64,000 bases of DNA, taken from NCBI RefSeq assembly GCF_030150205.1, contig NZ_JASLGT010000005.1, positions 144,595 through 208,594 of the forward strand, written 5' to 3'. This DNA is from Niabella sp. GTDB lineage: Bacteria; Bacteroidota; Bacteroidia; Chitinophagales; Chitinophagaceae. The position numbers and the translations under genes are program-made. Below, in pieces: positions 1 to 9,205 of the stretch. The notes under the pieces were generated by a model. That model searched no databases. It was not told where the DNA came from and worked only from the letters and a program-made list of their open reading frames with translations. Each line of letters begins with the position of its first letter. Position 1 is the first letter of the stretch.

Positions 1-682
1 AGGATGGAAGGGTTTTTTACTAAGCAACCCGGAGCATTTCGATTCCGTAGCCCGTTTTATTGCTGCGCAGGGCTGGCAGATGTGCACTCATGCCATTGGA
101 GACAGCGCCAACCGCACCATACTGGAAACCTACGCGAAATACCTGAAGGGTAAGAATGATCTGCGCTGGCGGATCGAGCACGCCCAGGTGATCAACGGTA
201 ACGATTTTCATTTCTTTGGCGATTACCAGGTCATTCCTTCTGTGCAGCCCACGCATGCTACATCGGATATGTACTGGGCCGGCGACCGGCTGGGAACAGA
301 ACGTTTAAAGGGCGCCTATGCCTATTTGCAATTGCTGAAGCAAAACGGATGGATTCCGCTGGGCACCGACTTTCCGGTTGAGGATATTTCGCCGTTAAAA
401 ACCTTTTATGCGGCCGTAGTCAGAAAGGATGCAACCGGGTTCCCGGCATCCGGATTCCAGGTGGAAAATGCATTAACCAGGGAACAGGCTCTACGGGGAA
501 TGACGATATGGGCGGCCCGTGCGGCATTTGAGGAGCAGGAAAAAGGAAGCCTGGAACCAGGAAAACTGGCTGACTTTGTGGTACTGGATCGCGATTTGAT
601 GCAAACTCCGGAAGCGGAATTATTAAAAATAATGGTGTTGAAGACCTGTTCGGGAGGGGAGATGGTGTTTGAAAAGAAATAA
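1..682 (+). CDS. YtcJ-like amidohydrolase, 5'-truncated by window edge
   Basis: The reading frame is open from base 2 to the stop at 680-682, so this is the C-terminal ~226 residues of a longer protein (family members are usually 500-600 aa). Metal-dependent amidohydrolase motifs are visible: HAIGDSANR, RIEHAQV and LGTDFPVE, the His and Asp positions expected of the YtcJ/Amidohydro_3 group. The tail GKLADFVVLDRD is the usual composite-domain end of this fold. Substrate cannot be told from this fragment. It converges on gnd and shares a bidirectional terminator with it. Any ATG inside the window (for example at base 80) is internal, not the start. Confidence 0.85.
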   Translation, partial: GWKGFLLSNPEHFDSVARFIAAQGWQMCTHAIGDSANRTILETYAKYLKGKNDLRWRIEHAQVINGNDFHFFGDYQVIPSVQPTHATSDMYWAGDRLGTERLKGAYAYLQLLKQNGWIPLGTDFPVEDISPLKTFYAAVVRKDATGFPASGFQVENALTREQALRGMTIWAARAAFEEQEKGSLEPGKLADFVVLDRDLMQTPEAELLKIMVLKTCSGGEMVFEKK

Positions 683-685
683 GAA

Positions 686-721
686 AGACCTATGAGGTTT
701 ACAAAAAAGCCTCATAGGTCT
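686..721. terminator. Bidirectional intrinsic terminator
   Basis: A 12-bp perfect inverted repeat (686-697 with 710-721), extendable inward by a G-T and two A-T pairs, lies between two convergent genes. T-rich sequence follows on both strands, so it can end both the amidohydrolase and gnd transcripts. Confidence 0.75.
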
Positions 722-730
722 CTGTTGGTT

Positions 731-2188
731 TTACACGTCGTACGTAGTAGACGCTGTATCCCCGCCTCTTCCGGTCCAGTTGGTATGGAAGAACTGTCCG
801 CGGGGTTTGTCTGTTCTTTCGTAAGTATGGGCACCGAAATAATCGCGCTGTGCCTGCAGCAGGTTTGCCGGCAGGCGCTCCGTGCGATAGCCATCATAGA
901 AGCTGATGGCTGCGTTCAGGCAGGGCACGGGTATGCCGTTTTGTATCGCTGTGGCGGTTACCTGTCTTAAACCATTCTGGCAGGCCTGGATTTTTTCAGC
1001 AAAATACGGATCCAGCAACAGGTTGGCCAGGTCCGGATTTTTGTCAAATGCTTCTTTAATGTTGCCCAGGAAGCGTGAACGGATAATGCATCCGCCTCTC
1101 CACATCAGGGCGATATTGCCATAGCTCAGTTCCCAGTTATATTCTTTCGCGGCCGCTTTCATCATCTGGTAGCCCTGTGCATACGAAATTACTTTTGCGG
1201 CATACAATGCATCTCTTAAGTAATCAATGAATGCCTTTTTATCGCCGTTAAAGGCAGGTGCAGGGCCGGCAGTCAGTACTTTAGATGCTGCTACGCGCTC
1301 ATCTTTTAATGCAGAAAGACAACGGGCGAACACCGACTCCGTGATCAGCGTCAGCGGCACACCCAGTTCCAAAGCTACGGTTCCGGTCCATTTACCGGTA
1401 CCTTTTTGCCCGGCGGTATCCAGGATCCGGTCAATGATCGGCGTGCCATCCGCTTCTTTATAGGCCAGGATATCCCGGGTGATTTCCACCAGGTAGCTAT
1501 CCAGTTCACCTTCGTTCCATTCTTTAAAAACTTCATGCATTTCATCGGCGGACATGCCCAGCACGTTCTTCATGATGTGGTAGATCTCGTTGATCAGCTG
1601 CATATCGCCATACTCGATCCCGTTATGTACCATCTTTACAAAATGGCCGGCGCCACCGGTACCTACCCAGTCGCAGCAGGGTGTACCATCGGCTACTTTT
1701 GCAGCAATACCCTGGAAGATGGGTTTTACCGCAGGCCATGCTTCTTTAGAACCGCCCGGCATAATGGAGGGCCCCAGCAACGCGCCTTCCTCTCCTCCGG
1801 AAACACCGGTACCAATAAAATACAGTCCTTTGCTTTCTACATATTTCACCCGGCGCTCCGTATCCGGGAAATGGGAGTTACCGCCATCAATAATGATATC
1901 ACCTTTATCTAAATGCGGAATCAACAGATCGATGAAGTCGTCCACGGGCTTACCGGCCTTTACCATCAGCATCACTTTCCTGGGAGACTTTAATGAACTT
2001 ACCAGGTCTTCGATTGATTTTGCTCCGTAAATATTTTTGCCTTTTGCCCGGCCGTTTACAAAATGTTCCACCTTATCAACAGAGCGGTTGAATGCGGTTA
2101 CATGAAAGCCCTTGCTTTCCATATTCAGGATCAGGTTTTCACCCATCACTGCCAGGCCAATTACGCCTATGTCGGATACTTCATTCAT
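731..2188 (-). CDS. gnd: 6-phosphogluconate dehydrogenase (decarboxylating)
   Basis: Oxidises 6-phosphogluconate to ribulose 5-phosphate plus CO2 with NADP+ or NAD+, the last oxidative step of the pentose phosphate pathway, in the cytosol. The 485-aa protein has the Rossmann start GVIGLAVMGENL, the substrate/catalytic segment GTGGAGHFVKMVHNGIEY (catalytic Lys and Asn) and the RSRFLGNI region of the all-helical C-terminal domain. Length is typical of the long dimeric form. It is monocistronic, with a promoter about 50 bp upstream and a shared terminator downstream. The start ATG is preceded by an AT-rich leader with no Shine-Dalgarno, as is usual in Bacteroidota. Confidence 0.97.
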   Translation of the reverse strand: MNEVSDIGVIGLAVMGENLILNMESKGFHVTAFNRSVDKVEHFVNGRAKGKNIYGAKSIEDLVSSLKSPRKVMLMVKAGKPVDDFIDLLIPHLDKGDIIIDGGNSHFPDTERRVKYVESKGLYFIGTGVSGGEEGALLGPSIMPGGSKEAWPAVKPIFQGIAAKVADGTPCCDWVGTGGAGHFVKMVHNGIEYGDMQLINEIYHIMKNVLGMSADEMHEVFKEWNEGELDSYLVEITRDILAYKEADGTPIIDRILDTAGQKGTGKWTGTVALELGVPLTLITESVFARCLSALKDERVAASKVLTAGPAPAFNGDKKAFIDYLRDALYAAKVISYAQGYQMMKAAAKEYNWELSYGNIALMWRGGCIIRSRFLGNIKEAFDKNPDLANLLLDPYFAEKIQACQNGLRQVTATAIQNGIPVPCLNAAISFYDGYRTERLPANLLQAQRDYFGAHTYERTDKPRGQFFHTNWTGRGGDTASTTYDV

Positions 2189-2239
2189 AATTACGCGAGA
2201 TTAATGTATAAACTAAAATGATTAAATACTATAAGGGCT

Positions 2240-2270
2240 CAAATTTAACCCCCAGGGCCATTAAATCCAA
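2240..2270 (-). promoter_or_regulatory. Bacteroidota-type promoter of gnd
   Basis: On the minus strand a TTG (2270-2268) is followed by 20 bp and then TAAATTTG (2247-2240), matching the TTG/TAnnTTTG consensus of the Bacteroidota primary sigma factor. The predicted transcript start leaves a leader of about 45 nt before the gnd ATG. Confidence 0.55.
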
Positions 2271-2354
2271 TTCCTGGCCACGGATATGGGCTATAATTAT
2301 AAAATTTACAATTAACCGGGGGCTTTTATAGTACTTTTTTAAGAAGGATCTGGT

Positions 2355-3407
2355 TCATTTCCCTCCGGCAACCGTTTTTAGCAGCACCATATATACCGGA
2401 AAATGGTCGCTGTATCCACCCCGGTATCCATCACCGGTATAGCTGCGCAGGGGATATCCCTTATAAGGTCCTGTGTTTTCAATGAGATCGCTGTTCTTAA
2501 ATACCGCATTTTTATAAAAGAAAAAACCGGATTGGGTTTTATCTAAAAAGCCTTCTGAGATCAGGATCTGGTCAAAAAGGCTCCAGGCATCCTGGTAGGC
2601 CAGGGTGCCCGTTCCGTTTTTGTAAAGTGCCACCCAGGGATTGTATAGCTGGCCCATTTTTATGGCTGCAGCTTTGTCTGTTGTTTGTAGTCCTTTTACA
2701 ATGCTGTTATTCACGGGCTCGTCGTTAAAATCGCCCAGCACAATAATTTTGGTCATGGGATCGTGTTGGATCAGTGTGTCTATAAACTTCCGGATGGTGT
2801 ATGCGGCGGCCATACGGCCCGGTTCCGATTTCTTTTCGCCTCCATAGCGGCTGGGCCAGTGGTTTACAAAAACCTGTATCCGTTCTCCATTCAGCAGGCC
2901 GGTTACCCATAAGATATCGCGCGTATAAGCGGAGGTTTTGGCGCCTTCGGGAAGCGGCACATACAATGCTTTGCTTTTGAGTACGCGAAAATACCGGGGG
3001 TTATACAGCAGCGCCACATCGGACCCGCGGGCGTCTTTTGAATCATAATGCACATACCGGTAATTGCGGCCGGTAAGTAAGGGGTGCTGCGCCAGTATCT
3101 GCAATACTGCACCGTTTTCGACCTCAGATACCCCCAGCAGGGCCGGGCCATCAGGATTGACATCGGTTCCGATCCTGGAAATTACGGTTGCCAGGCGGGT
3201 TGTTTTTTCATTGAAAACGGCGCTGGTATAGGCTTTGGAGCCATGAGGCGTAAAGGTTTCGTCATCATAGCGGCCGTGGAAAATGGTATCGTAATAGTTT
3301 TCGAGATTATAGAACGCGATGATGGCACTTTTGTATTGCCGGGGTTGTGCGGAAGTGCTGACTGAGCTGATAACAACCAATATCAGCAGCAATGGATTTT
3401 TTTTCAT
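2355..3407 (-). CDS. Secreted endonuclease/exonuclease/phosphatase-family protein
   Basis: A 350-aa exported member of the EEP (DNase I-like) fold. Visible motifs are FYNLEN at the first strand, GVSEVEN (metal-binding Glu), RGSDVALLY, NHWPSR, GDFNDEP and the terminal SDHFPVY (catalytic Asp-His). The chosen start (Met at 3407) gives a clean signal peptide, MKKNPLLLILVVISSVSTSAQ; an upstream in-frame Met at 3461 would add 18 charged residues and is unlikely. The fold supports phosphodiester cleavage of nucleic acid or of another phosphodiester, and the substrate is not shown. It is divergent from a TonB receptor/DUF5689 pair, a combination that suggests cleavage outside the cytoplasm followed by uptake. 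Confidence 0.88.
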   Translation of the reverse strand: MKKNPLLLILVVISSVSTSAQPRQYKSAIIAFYNLENYYDTIFHGRYDDETFTPHGSKAYTSAVFNEKTTRLATVISRIGTDVNPDGPALLGVSEVENGAVLQILAQHPLLTGRNYRYVHYDSKDARGSDVALLYNPRYFRVLKSKALYVPLPEGAKTSAYTRDILWVTGLLNGERIQVFVNHWPSRYGGEKKSEPGRMAAAYTIRKFIDTLIQHDPMTKIIVLGDFNDEPVNNSIVKGLQTTDKAAAIKMGQLYNPWVALYKNGTGTLAYQDAWSLFDQILISEGFLDKTQSGFFFYKNAVFKNSDLIENTGPYKGYPLRSYTGDGYRGGYSDHFPVYMVLLKTVAGGK

Positions 3408-3438
3408 TTGGTTCAGGTTAAAGTAGGACACATATAGA

Positions 3439-3651
3439 TCTCCGGGTTTTGTTTTTCTCACTGATTTCTCAGATGTGCACAGATTTTCTGAGTGGTTCTG
3501 TGAGAATCTGTGTAATCTGTGAGCAAAGCTGGCCTCAAAAATCGTTCTCCGGTTTTGTTTTTCTCACAGATTTCTCAGATGTGCACAGATTTTTTGAGTG
3601 GTTCTGTGAGAATCTGTGTAATCTGTGAGCAACGCTGAATTTAGTAGTCGT
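3439..3651. repeat. Two tandem ~106-bp repeats, each with internal dyad symmetry
   Basis: Copy A (3439-3545) and copy B (3546-3651) are nearly identical for their first ~90 bp and diverge at the ends. Copy B carries CTCACAGATT near its start and the exact complement AATCTGTGAG near its end, so each unit can fold into a long imperfect hairpin rich in CAGAT/ATCTG. The array lies just beyond the 3' end of the GxxExxY pseudogene and fills the gap before the EEP gene. No ORF of note lies within it. Confidence 0.9.
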
Positions 3652-3671
3652 TCTCTATTTGCTCCGGATCA

Positions 3672-4048
3672 TTAATTAACAATTCTTATCAAACTTTCTT
3701 TTGCTATTATCGAGCTGCAATTAAAATTAACGAGTAAGCCAATCTTCTTTCCCGACAAGTTTAAACAGGTTAACAATTGCTTTTTATGAACATCATGTAA
3801 TCGTTCCACGGACTTAACTTCAATAATCAATCTATTTTCTACCAGTAGATCGGGTCCAATCCCAATTCCAGCTGGATCTTTTCATATACAACGGGTAAGC
3901 CTACCTGTGTTTTAATGCTTATGTTATTTTGAATCAGTTCGTATGCCAGTGCTGCTTCATAAACAGACTCCAATAATCCCGGTCCTAAAACCCTGTGTAC
4001 TTTAAATATAGCACCCCGTACCTGGTATGTAAGTTCATTGATGTCCAT
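3672..4048 (-). pseudogene. GxxExxY protein, frameshifted
   Basis: The first 60 or so codons from the ATG at 4048 encode a clear GxxExxY (PDDEXK_3-like) protein: VHRVLGPGLLESVYEAALAYEL, then LPVVYEKIQLELG. The frame then hits a stop at 3839. In the next frame the expected remainder follows without a gap, PDLLVENRLIIEVKSVERLHD (including the Glu-x-Lys of the nuclease-like core) through KKIGLLVNFN to a stop at 3672-3674. The total of ~125 codons is the normal family length, so a single missing base near 3857 splits the gene. Function of the family is unknown. This is either real decay or a sequencing error. Confidence 0.88.
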
Positions 4049-4235
4049 AGGCGTTTTTTATAAGTTTTATCAAACGATATGGTCGCCACAGGATTTTTTA
4101 TGAAAATGTATAGCGCCTGTGCGTATGTCCCATTTTGCTTTCATTACAAAGGTGGGAAAGATTTTTCAAATAAAAAATTTTCAATATTCAATGTTTTTAG
4201 TATATTTATGGTAACCTATCAAAAAACAATCGCAA

Positions 4236-6824
4236 ATGAAAACCACCATCGTGCTAACGCTTGCGTTCGTGTACCTGTCTGGGAATGCGCAATCCCTCCC
4301 GTTTTTGACTGCCCGCGATACCATCCCCATAACCGATACGCTGATCGGAGATCTGAAGGCCGAAGTGGCAGAACAACTGCCGGTAATCAGTCTGGACGAA
4401 GCCGATCCGGATGAAGGCAGCGGCACCACTGTTTCATCGGTTCTTTCTGCAGGACGAAATCCTTTTTTAGCCGCAGCTGCTTTTAATTTTTCGCCGGTAC
4501 GCTTCCGGCTCCGGGGCTATAATAACGGAGACGCTGTGTATCTGAATGGCATTGATTTTACCGGGTTGGATAATGGGTTTGTTCCTTTTGGTTTATGGTC
4601 CGGGCTTACCAATATCATGCGTTCCCGGCAAAACGCTTATGGATTGGAAGCGGCTGATTTTGCGCCGAACCGGCTGGGTCTGCATACCAATATCGATATG
4701 CGGGCAGGCGCACAGTGGGCACAAACGCAGGCAGGATATGCGGTATCTAACCGGAACTATCGCCACCGTTTTTTACTAACGCATGGGTCCGGATTTAATA
4801 AGCAGGGATGGGCTTATAGTTTTATGTTTAGCACCCGCTACGCGAAAGAGGGATACGTGCCGGGTACGTATTACCGCAGCCTGAGCTATTATGCCGCTAT
4901 TGATAAAAAAACAAACTCCCGGAACCTCTTTTCCTTTATTGCCTTTGGAGCACCAACGGAAAGCGGCCGTCAAACAGCCAGTGTGCAGGAGGTCATGGAC
5001 CTGGCAGGCACGCATTTTTACAATCCCTCCTGGGGCTATCAAAATGGCGAAAAACGGAATGCGGCGGTAACTGCCACGTTTCAGCCTGTTTTTATGGGTG
5101 TGTATGAATACAAACCTCATATCAAAACCAGTTGGATCACTACCCTGGCCTATACCTTTGGTAAGCGGAAATTGTCGGGGTTCGACTGGTATAATGCGCC
5201 GGACCCGCGTCCGGATTATTACCGGTACCTGCCCGGCTATTATGCCAAAACCCGGCCCGCTGCTGCTGCTGAACTGCATGCATTACTCTCGGGTGATCCG
5301 GACCTGCTGCAGGTGAACTGGAACCGGCTGTATGAGGTAAACCGGGCCAATAATGTAACCATTCGCAACGCAGGTGGGGTGGCTGGCGAAAATGTTACAG
5401 GTACGCGCTCCTTATATATTTTGTCCAACCGGGTGAATGCGTTGCAGCGTTATATGGGCAATATGGTTTACCGGACCCGGTTTTCGGGCCAGATCGGATT
5501 TGCAGCAGGTGCGGGGTATCAGCGCCAGGAAAATGAACACTACCTGGAAGTGAAAGACCTGTTAGGCGGTGATTTCTGGCTGAATGTAAACCAGTTTGCA
5601 GAGCGGGATTTTCCCAATGATCCCCACTCCCTGCAATATGACCTGGATCATCCGGATCAGATCAAAAAGGCCGGAGATCCGTATGGTTATCATTACCGCA
5701 TGATCATGAGCCGTATATCCGCATGGGCACAGCTAACCTTTACCGGGCGGCGGTTGGATGGTTTTGTTACTGCCAGTGCCCTTCAAACGCAGTTTTACCG
5801 GCAGGGGCTCAACCGGAACGGTCTTTTCCCGGATGATTCCTATGGCCCTTCCGCCCGTCAACAATTTGTGGATCCGGGTTTAAAAACGGGGATTACGTAT
5901 AAACGGAACGGCCGGAATTATTTTTTTATCAACGGAGGATATTTTCGCACACCGCCGTTATTTGATCATGTATTCATTTCGCCACGTACCCGGAATGCCT
6001 TGCAGCAACACCCGCTGAAAAGTGAAACGGTATGGTCGGCTGAAGGTGGATACAAGCACCATAGCCCAGCTGTACGGATCGGACTTACCGGCTATTATAC
6101 TGAAATAAAAGACGCCTATGATGTAATGACCTTCTATCATGATCAATACCGCAATTTTGTCAATTACGCGTTAAGCGGCATTCATACGGTTCATTTTGGC
6201 GGAGAGATTGGTATGGAGATCAAACTAAGTACAGCGTGGAGTTTCAATGGTGCTGCTTCTGTAGGGCGGTACTATTATAATGGCCGCCCGCGTGCAGTAG
6301 TGACCGTTGACAATGATGCGGCGATATTGACGGAGCAGGTTGTATATCTGAAGAACTTCCGGGTACCTTCTACTCCCCAGAATGCTTATAGCGCCGGTTT
6401 TTTTTACCGGTCACCACGATACTGGTTCTTTAGTTTGAGCGGCAACTATTTTGATCATTCCTGGCTCAGTGTAAATCCTATCCGGAGAACAGTTGCGGCC
6501 ATCGGTGATGTGGATCCCTCCTCATCCGGCATACGGGAGCTCATTGAACGGATGACGGTCCAGGAAAAGTTTCCGGCACAGTTTACGCTTGATCTTTTTG
6601 GAGGATGGTCGAAGCGCCTTCGGTATGCCATCCACAAAAAGCCGGCCTACCTGGTATTTGGCCTGGGAGTAAACAACCTGCTGGATAATAAAAATATCCG
6701 TTCGGGAGGATTTGAACAGCTGCGGTTCAATATGGAAGACAAGGATCCGGATACCTTCCCTCCAAAATACTATTATGCTTACGGATTGAATTATTATGCC
6801 AGTGTAATGCTCCGGTTTAAATAG
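4236..6824 (+). CDS. TonB-dependent outer-membrane receptor
   Basis: An 862-aa outer-membrane protein with signal peptide MKTTIVLTLAFVYLSGNAQS. The plug domain covers roughly residues 50-190 (SSVLSAGRNPFLAAAAF, RLRGYNNGDAVYLNGIDF), followed by a long beta-barrel of aromatic-rich strands ending in YYASVMLRFK with the C-terminal Phe-Lys. It lacks the N-terminal carboxypeptidase-like domain of most SusC proteins, so it is a non-SusC TonB receptor. The DUF5689 lipoprotein gene follows 40 bp downstream and is probably cotranscribed. With the divergent secreted EEP enzyme this suggests import of a product released outside the cell. The ligand is not identifiable from sequence. Confidence 0.88.
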   Translation: MKTTIVLTLAFVYLSGNAQSLPFLTARDTIPITDTLIGDLKAEVAEQLPVISLDEADPDEGSGTTVSSVLSAGRNPFLAAAAFNFSPVRFRLRGYNNGDAVYLNGIDFTGLDNGFVPFGLWSGLTNIMRSRQNAYGLEAADFAPNRLGLHTNIDMRAGAQWAQTQAGYAVSNRNYRHRFLLTHGSGFNKQGWAYSFMFSTRYAKEGYVPGTYYRSLSYYAAIDKKTNSRNLFSFIAFGAPTESGRQTASVQEVMDLAGTHFYNPSWGYQNGEKRNAAVTATFQPVFMGVYEYKPHIKTSWITTLAYTFGKRKLSGFDWYNAPDPRPDYYRYLPGYYAKTRPAAAAELHALLSGDPDLLQVNWNRLYEVNRANNVTIRNAGGVAGENVTGTRSLYILSNRVNALQRYMGNMVYRTRFSGQIGFAAGAGYQRQENEHYLEVKDLLGGDFWLNVNQFAERDFPNDPHSLQYDLDHPDQIKKAGDPYGYHYRMIMSRISAWAQLTFTGRRLDGFVTASALQTQFYRQGLNRNGLFPDDSYGPSARQQFVDPGLKTGITYKRNGRNYFFINGGYFRTPPLFDHVFISPRTRNALQQHPLKSETVWSAEGGYKHHSPAVRIGLTGYYTEIKDAYDVMTFYHDQYRNFVNYALSGIHTVHFGGEIGMEIKLSTAWSFNGAASVGRYYYNGRPRAVVTVDNDAAILTEQVVYLKNFRVPSTPQNAYSAGFFYRSPRYWFFSLSGNYFDHSWLSVNPIRRTVAAIGDVDPSSSGIRELIERMTVQEKFPAQFTLDLFGGWSKRLRYAIHKKPAYLVFGLGVNNLLDNKNIRSGGFEQLRFNMEDKDPDTFPPKYYYAYGLNYYASVMLRFK

Positions 6825-6864
6825 CCGGACAATACCTGTATTGTTAACCTGAAAACTCAACTTT

Positions 6865-8913
6865 ATGCAAACATATACATCCACCCTGAAGAGGCACATG
6901 CTCCTGGTTTGGGTATGGACCTTAATGATTTCCTGTAACCGGACATTTGATGTACCTTCCGTAAACACCGATCCGGATATACCGGTAAACATGACCGTTG
7001 CGCTATTAAAAGAACGCTACCAGGGATATGGTATTTTCCAGAAGATCTATGATGATATTACGATTGCTGGTGTGGTGACCGCCAATGACCGGTCTGGAAA
7101 TTTTTATAAACAGATCGTGATACAGGATGAAACCGGTGGCATACCGGTTTTACTGGATGGGAATAACGTATATACTTCGTATCCTGTTGGCCGGCGGGTT
7201 TTTGTGAAGTTAAAGGGCATGATGCTGGGCGATTATGGCGGTACTATTCAGCTTGGACTGGATTCTGTACGCGATGGCGGATACCTGAATCTTGGAAGGA
7301 TTCCCGTTGCGCAGTTCGATCAGTTTATTGTAAAAGGTTCATTTGGCAATACGGTAATGCCCCGGATTATTACACCGGCAGAACTTTCAACCAATATAAA
7401 AGATCCTTTGCAGAGCATGTTGGTACAGCTGGTGGGTTACCAGTTTGCAGAACGGGATACTTCCAAAACGTATGCGGATCCTGAAAAAGGTGTAAGCGCT
7501 GTAAACTTTACAATCCGTAGTTGTGAGCGGCAGTCCATTGTTTTACGCAACAGCAGTTATGCCAGTTTTGCTGCCTTAAAAGTGCCTGCCGGAAGTGGAA
7601 CGATTACCGGGATTTACAGTATGTTCAATGCCACACAGCAACTTTTTATACGGGATACGGGAGATGTACAGTTTTTGCAGGCCCGCTGCGGACAGGAAGA
7701 ACGGGCGCCCATTACCATCGCGGGGTTACGGCAGTTATACCAGGGTACAAACAGGGCGCTTGGCCGGTATACAGTAGGTGGCACGGTTATTTCCGATGCG
7801 GGATCCGGTAATATTGCGGCGGGTTCTGTCGTCATCCAGAGTGATCGCAGCGGGTTGGTGGCCAACCTGGGCGGCACGGTTACCTATCGTACCGGAGATT
7901 CCATTTTATTATTGCTTTCTGAAACGGATTCGCTGGTCAATGAGCACGGATCATTACAGTTGAAAACAAGCCCAGGTTTTGTAAAGCCTGCTCCGGTTGC
8001 AACGGACAGGGTGGTGATACCGCTTGTAAAAACTTTACAGGAAGTACATACGGCCCTGGGCCTGCCGCCGGGCGATGCCGGGAATTTTGAAGCTACATTG
8101 ATTACGGTTGTGGAAACCACGGCGGCCCCGGGATTTTTTTCAGGCAGCCACGCGTTTACGGATAATAGTGGCTCCCTGGAATTGTATACGAGGGAACAGG
8201 CGCTGTTTGCCGCGGCAATGATTCCTTCCGGCCCTCAAACCTGGACGGGCTATGCGGGAAATTATAAGGATAGTAAACAGTTCTGTATCCGGAATACGGA
8301 TGATGTTTCGGGGTTTGTGCCTTCTGTACCGTTTACGCTGCTGTTTGGTTTTGCAGGTGTTTCCGATAAAACCGGCACAACGGATCCAACACCATTGCCG
8401 GTAATCAGCAACCTGGTGATTTCGCCGTTCAGGGCCGTTGGTGTCAGTGAGCATTCCAATGCCAGCGGACGTTTTTCTTTTACAGGCTGGCCTACCGGTG
8501 CCGTAAATGGGTCGGATGTGTTTAGCGGGGCTGTTAATGAGGGCCGGTATTATGAGGTGACTATTGCCCCCGCGGCAGGGTTTGCCCTGCATCTTTTCAA
8601 GATAACCTTTACCATACGGCGCTCCGGAACCGGTGTACGGCAGATTGTAGTGCGTTCCGGATTGGATCAATTTAAGGAAAATTTACCGGTAGCTGTTCCT
8701 TCTGACAATAAGAATATGCAGGTTACACCTGCCCGCGTACTGCAGGTGAGTGATGCTTCAACAACCGATAACGAAGGCTGTATGGTAACGATGGGCACGG
8801 AATTTATGAGCCTGGAGGAGCCCCTCACCATTCGCTTTTACGGGTTCAACAGCGAAGCAGCGGGCGGTACGTTTAGTCTGGATGATGTAAAAATAACAGG
8901 AAGTATCCGGTAG
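6865..8913 (+). CDS. DUF5689-domain surface lipoprotein
   Basis: A 682-aa predicted lipoprotein (hydrophobic segment ending LMISC, lipobox Cys near residue 24). Residues ~40-270 (VALLKERYQ...ITIAGVVTANDRSGNFYKQIVIQDETGGIPVLLDG) match the DUF5689 pattern, an OB-like fold, and residues ~280-400 (IAGLRQLYQGTNRALGRYTVGGTVIS) look like a second, weaker copy. The C-terminal ~170 residues form an all-beta region resembling extracellular Ig/jelly-roll modules. DUF5689 proteins are commonly encoded next to TonB receptors in Bacteroidota, so a surface-exposed ligand-binding partner of the preceding receptor is the best guess. A Met 12 residues in would give a shorter signal peptide and is an alternative start. 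Confidence 0.82.
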   Translation: MQTYTSTLKRHMLLVWVWTLMISCNRTFDVPSVNTDPDIPVNMTVALLKERYQGYGIFQKIYDDITIAGVVTANDRSGNFYKQIVIQDETGGIPVLLDGNNVYTSYPVGRRVFVKLKGMMLGDYGGTIQLGLDSVRDGGYLNLGRIPVAQFDQFIVKGSFGNTVMPRIITPAELSTNIKDPLQSMLVQLVGYQFAERDTSKTYADPEKGVSAVNFTIRSCERQSIVLRNSSYASFAALKVPAGSGTITGIYSMFNATQQLFIRDTGDVQFLQARCGQEERAPITIAGLRQLYQGTNRALGRYTVGGTVISDAGSGNIAAGSVVIQSDRSGLVANLGGTVTYRTGDSILLLLSETDSLVNEHGSLQLKTSPGFVKPAPVATDRVVIPLVKTLQEVHTALGLPPGDAGNFEATLITVVETTAAPGFFSGSHAFTDNSGSLELYTREQALFAAAMIPSGPQTWTGYAGNYKDSKQFCIRNTDDVSGFVPSVPFTLLFGFAGVSDKTGTTDPTPLPVISNLVISPFRAVGVSEHSNASGRFSFTGWPTGAVNGSDVFSGAVNEGRYYEVTIAPAAGFALHLFKITFTIRRSGTGVRQIVVRSGLDQFKENLPVAVPSDNKNMQVTPARVLQVSDASTTDNEGCMVTMGTEFMSLEEPLTIRFYGFNSEAAGGTFSLDDVKITGSIR

Positions 8914-9135
8914 TGGCCCCCAGGAGAATGTGAAATATTAAATGAAAAAGGAGCGGCGCTGTTAGGGACAAACTACTAAGCGTTAGAGGAGAAACCCGTC
9001 TTCTGTTATTGCTGATTTCGAAAAGTTAAGGACAACGCCATATTTCAGAATTTAAGGTTGGATGGTGGTTTTTCTGATGCCGGTGCCCGACTTCCGGCTC
9101 TTAATTTTCATTGCATCGGGCAGGATTTTGTTAAA

Positions 9136-9168
9136 GGAAAGATTCCGGAGTATTAACGGAATCTTTCC
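9136..9168. terminator. Hairpin between DUF5689 and PhnA-domain genes
   Basis: A perfect 12-bp stem (9136-9147 with 9157-9168) with a 9-nt loop sits between convergent genes. The flanking T-runs are short, so termination strength is uncertain. The rest of 8914-9205 shows no gene. Confidence 0.55.
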
Positions 9169-9205
9169 CTCAACATTCAGTCTTTTACATTGGATATTTA
9201 TATTT

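Noticed and set aside
1406..1912. 168-codon plus-strand ORF inside gnd
   Set aside because: Antisense to a well-conserved gene; no domain or signal.
3439..3651. CRISPR array
   Set aside because: Only two 106-bp copies without spacers or cas genes; better described as a tandem repeat.
4079..4414. 111-codon ORF overlapping the start of the TonB receptor
   Set aside because: Shadow of the receptor gene in another frame; composition not protein-like and no family features.
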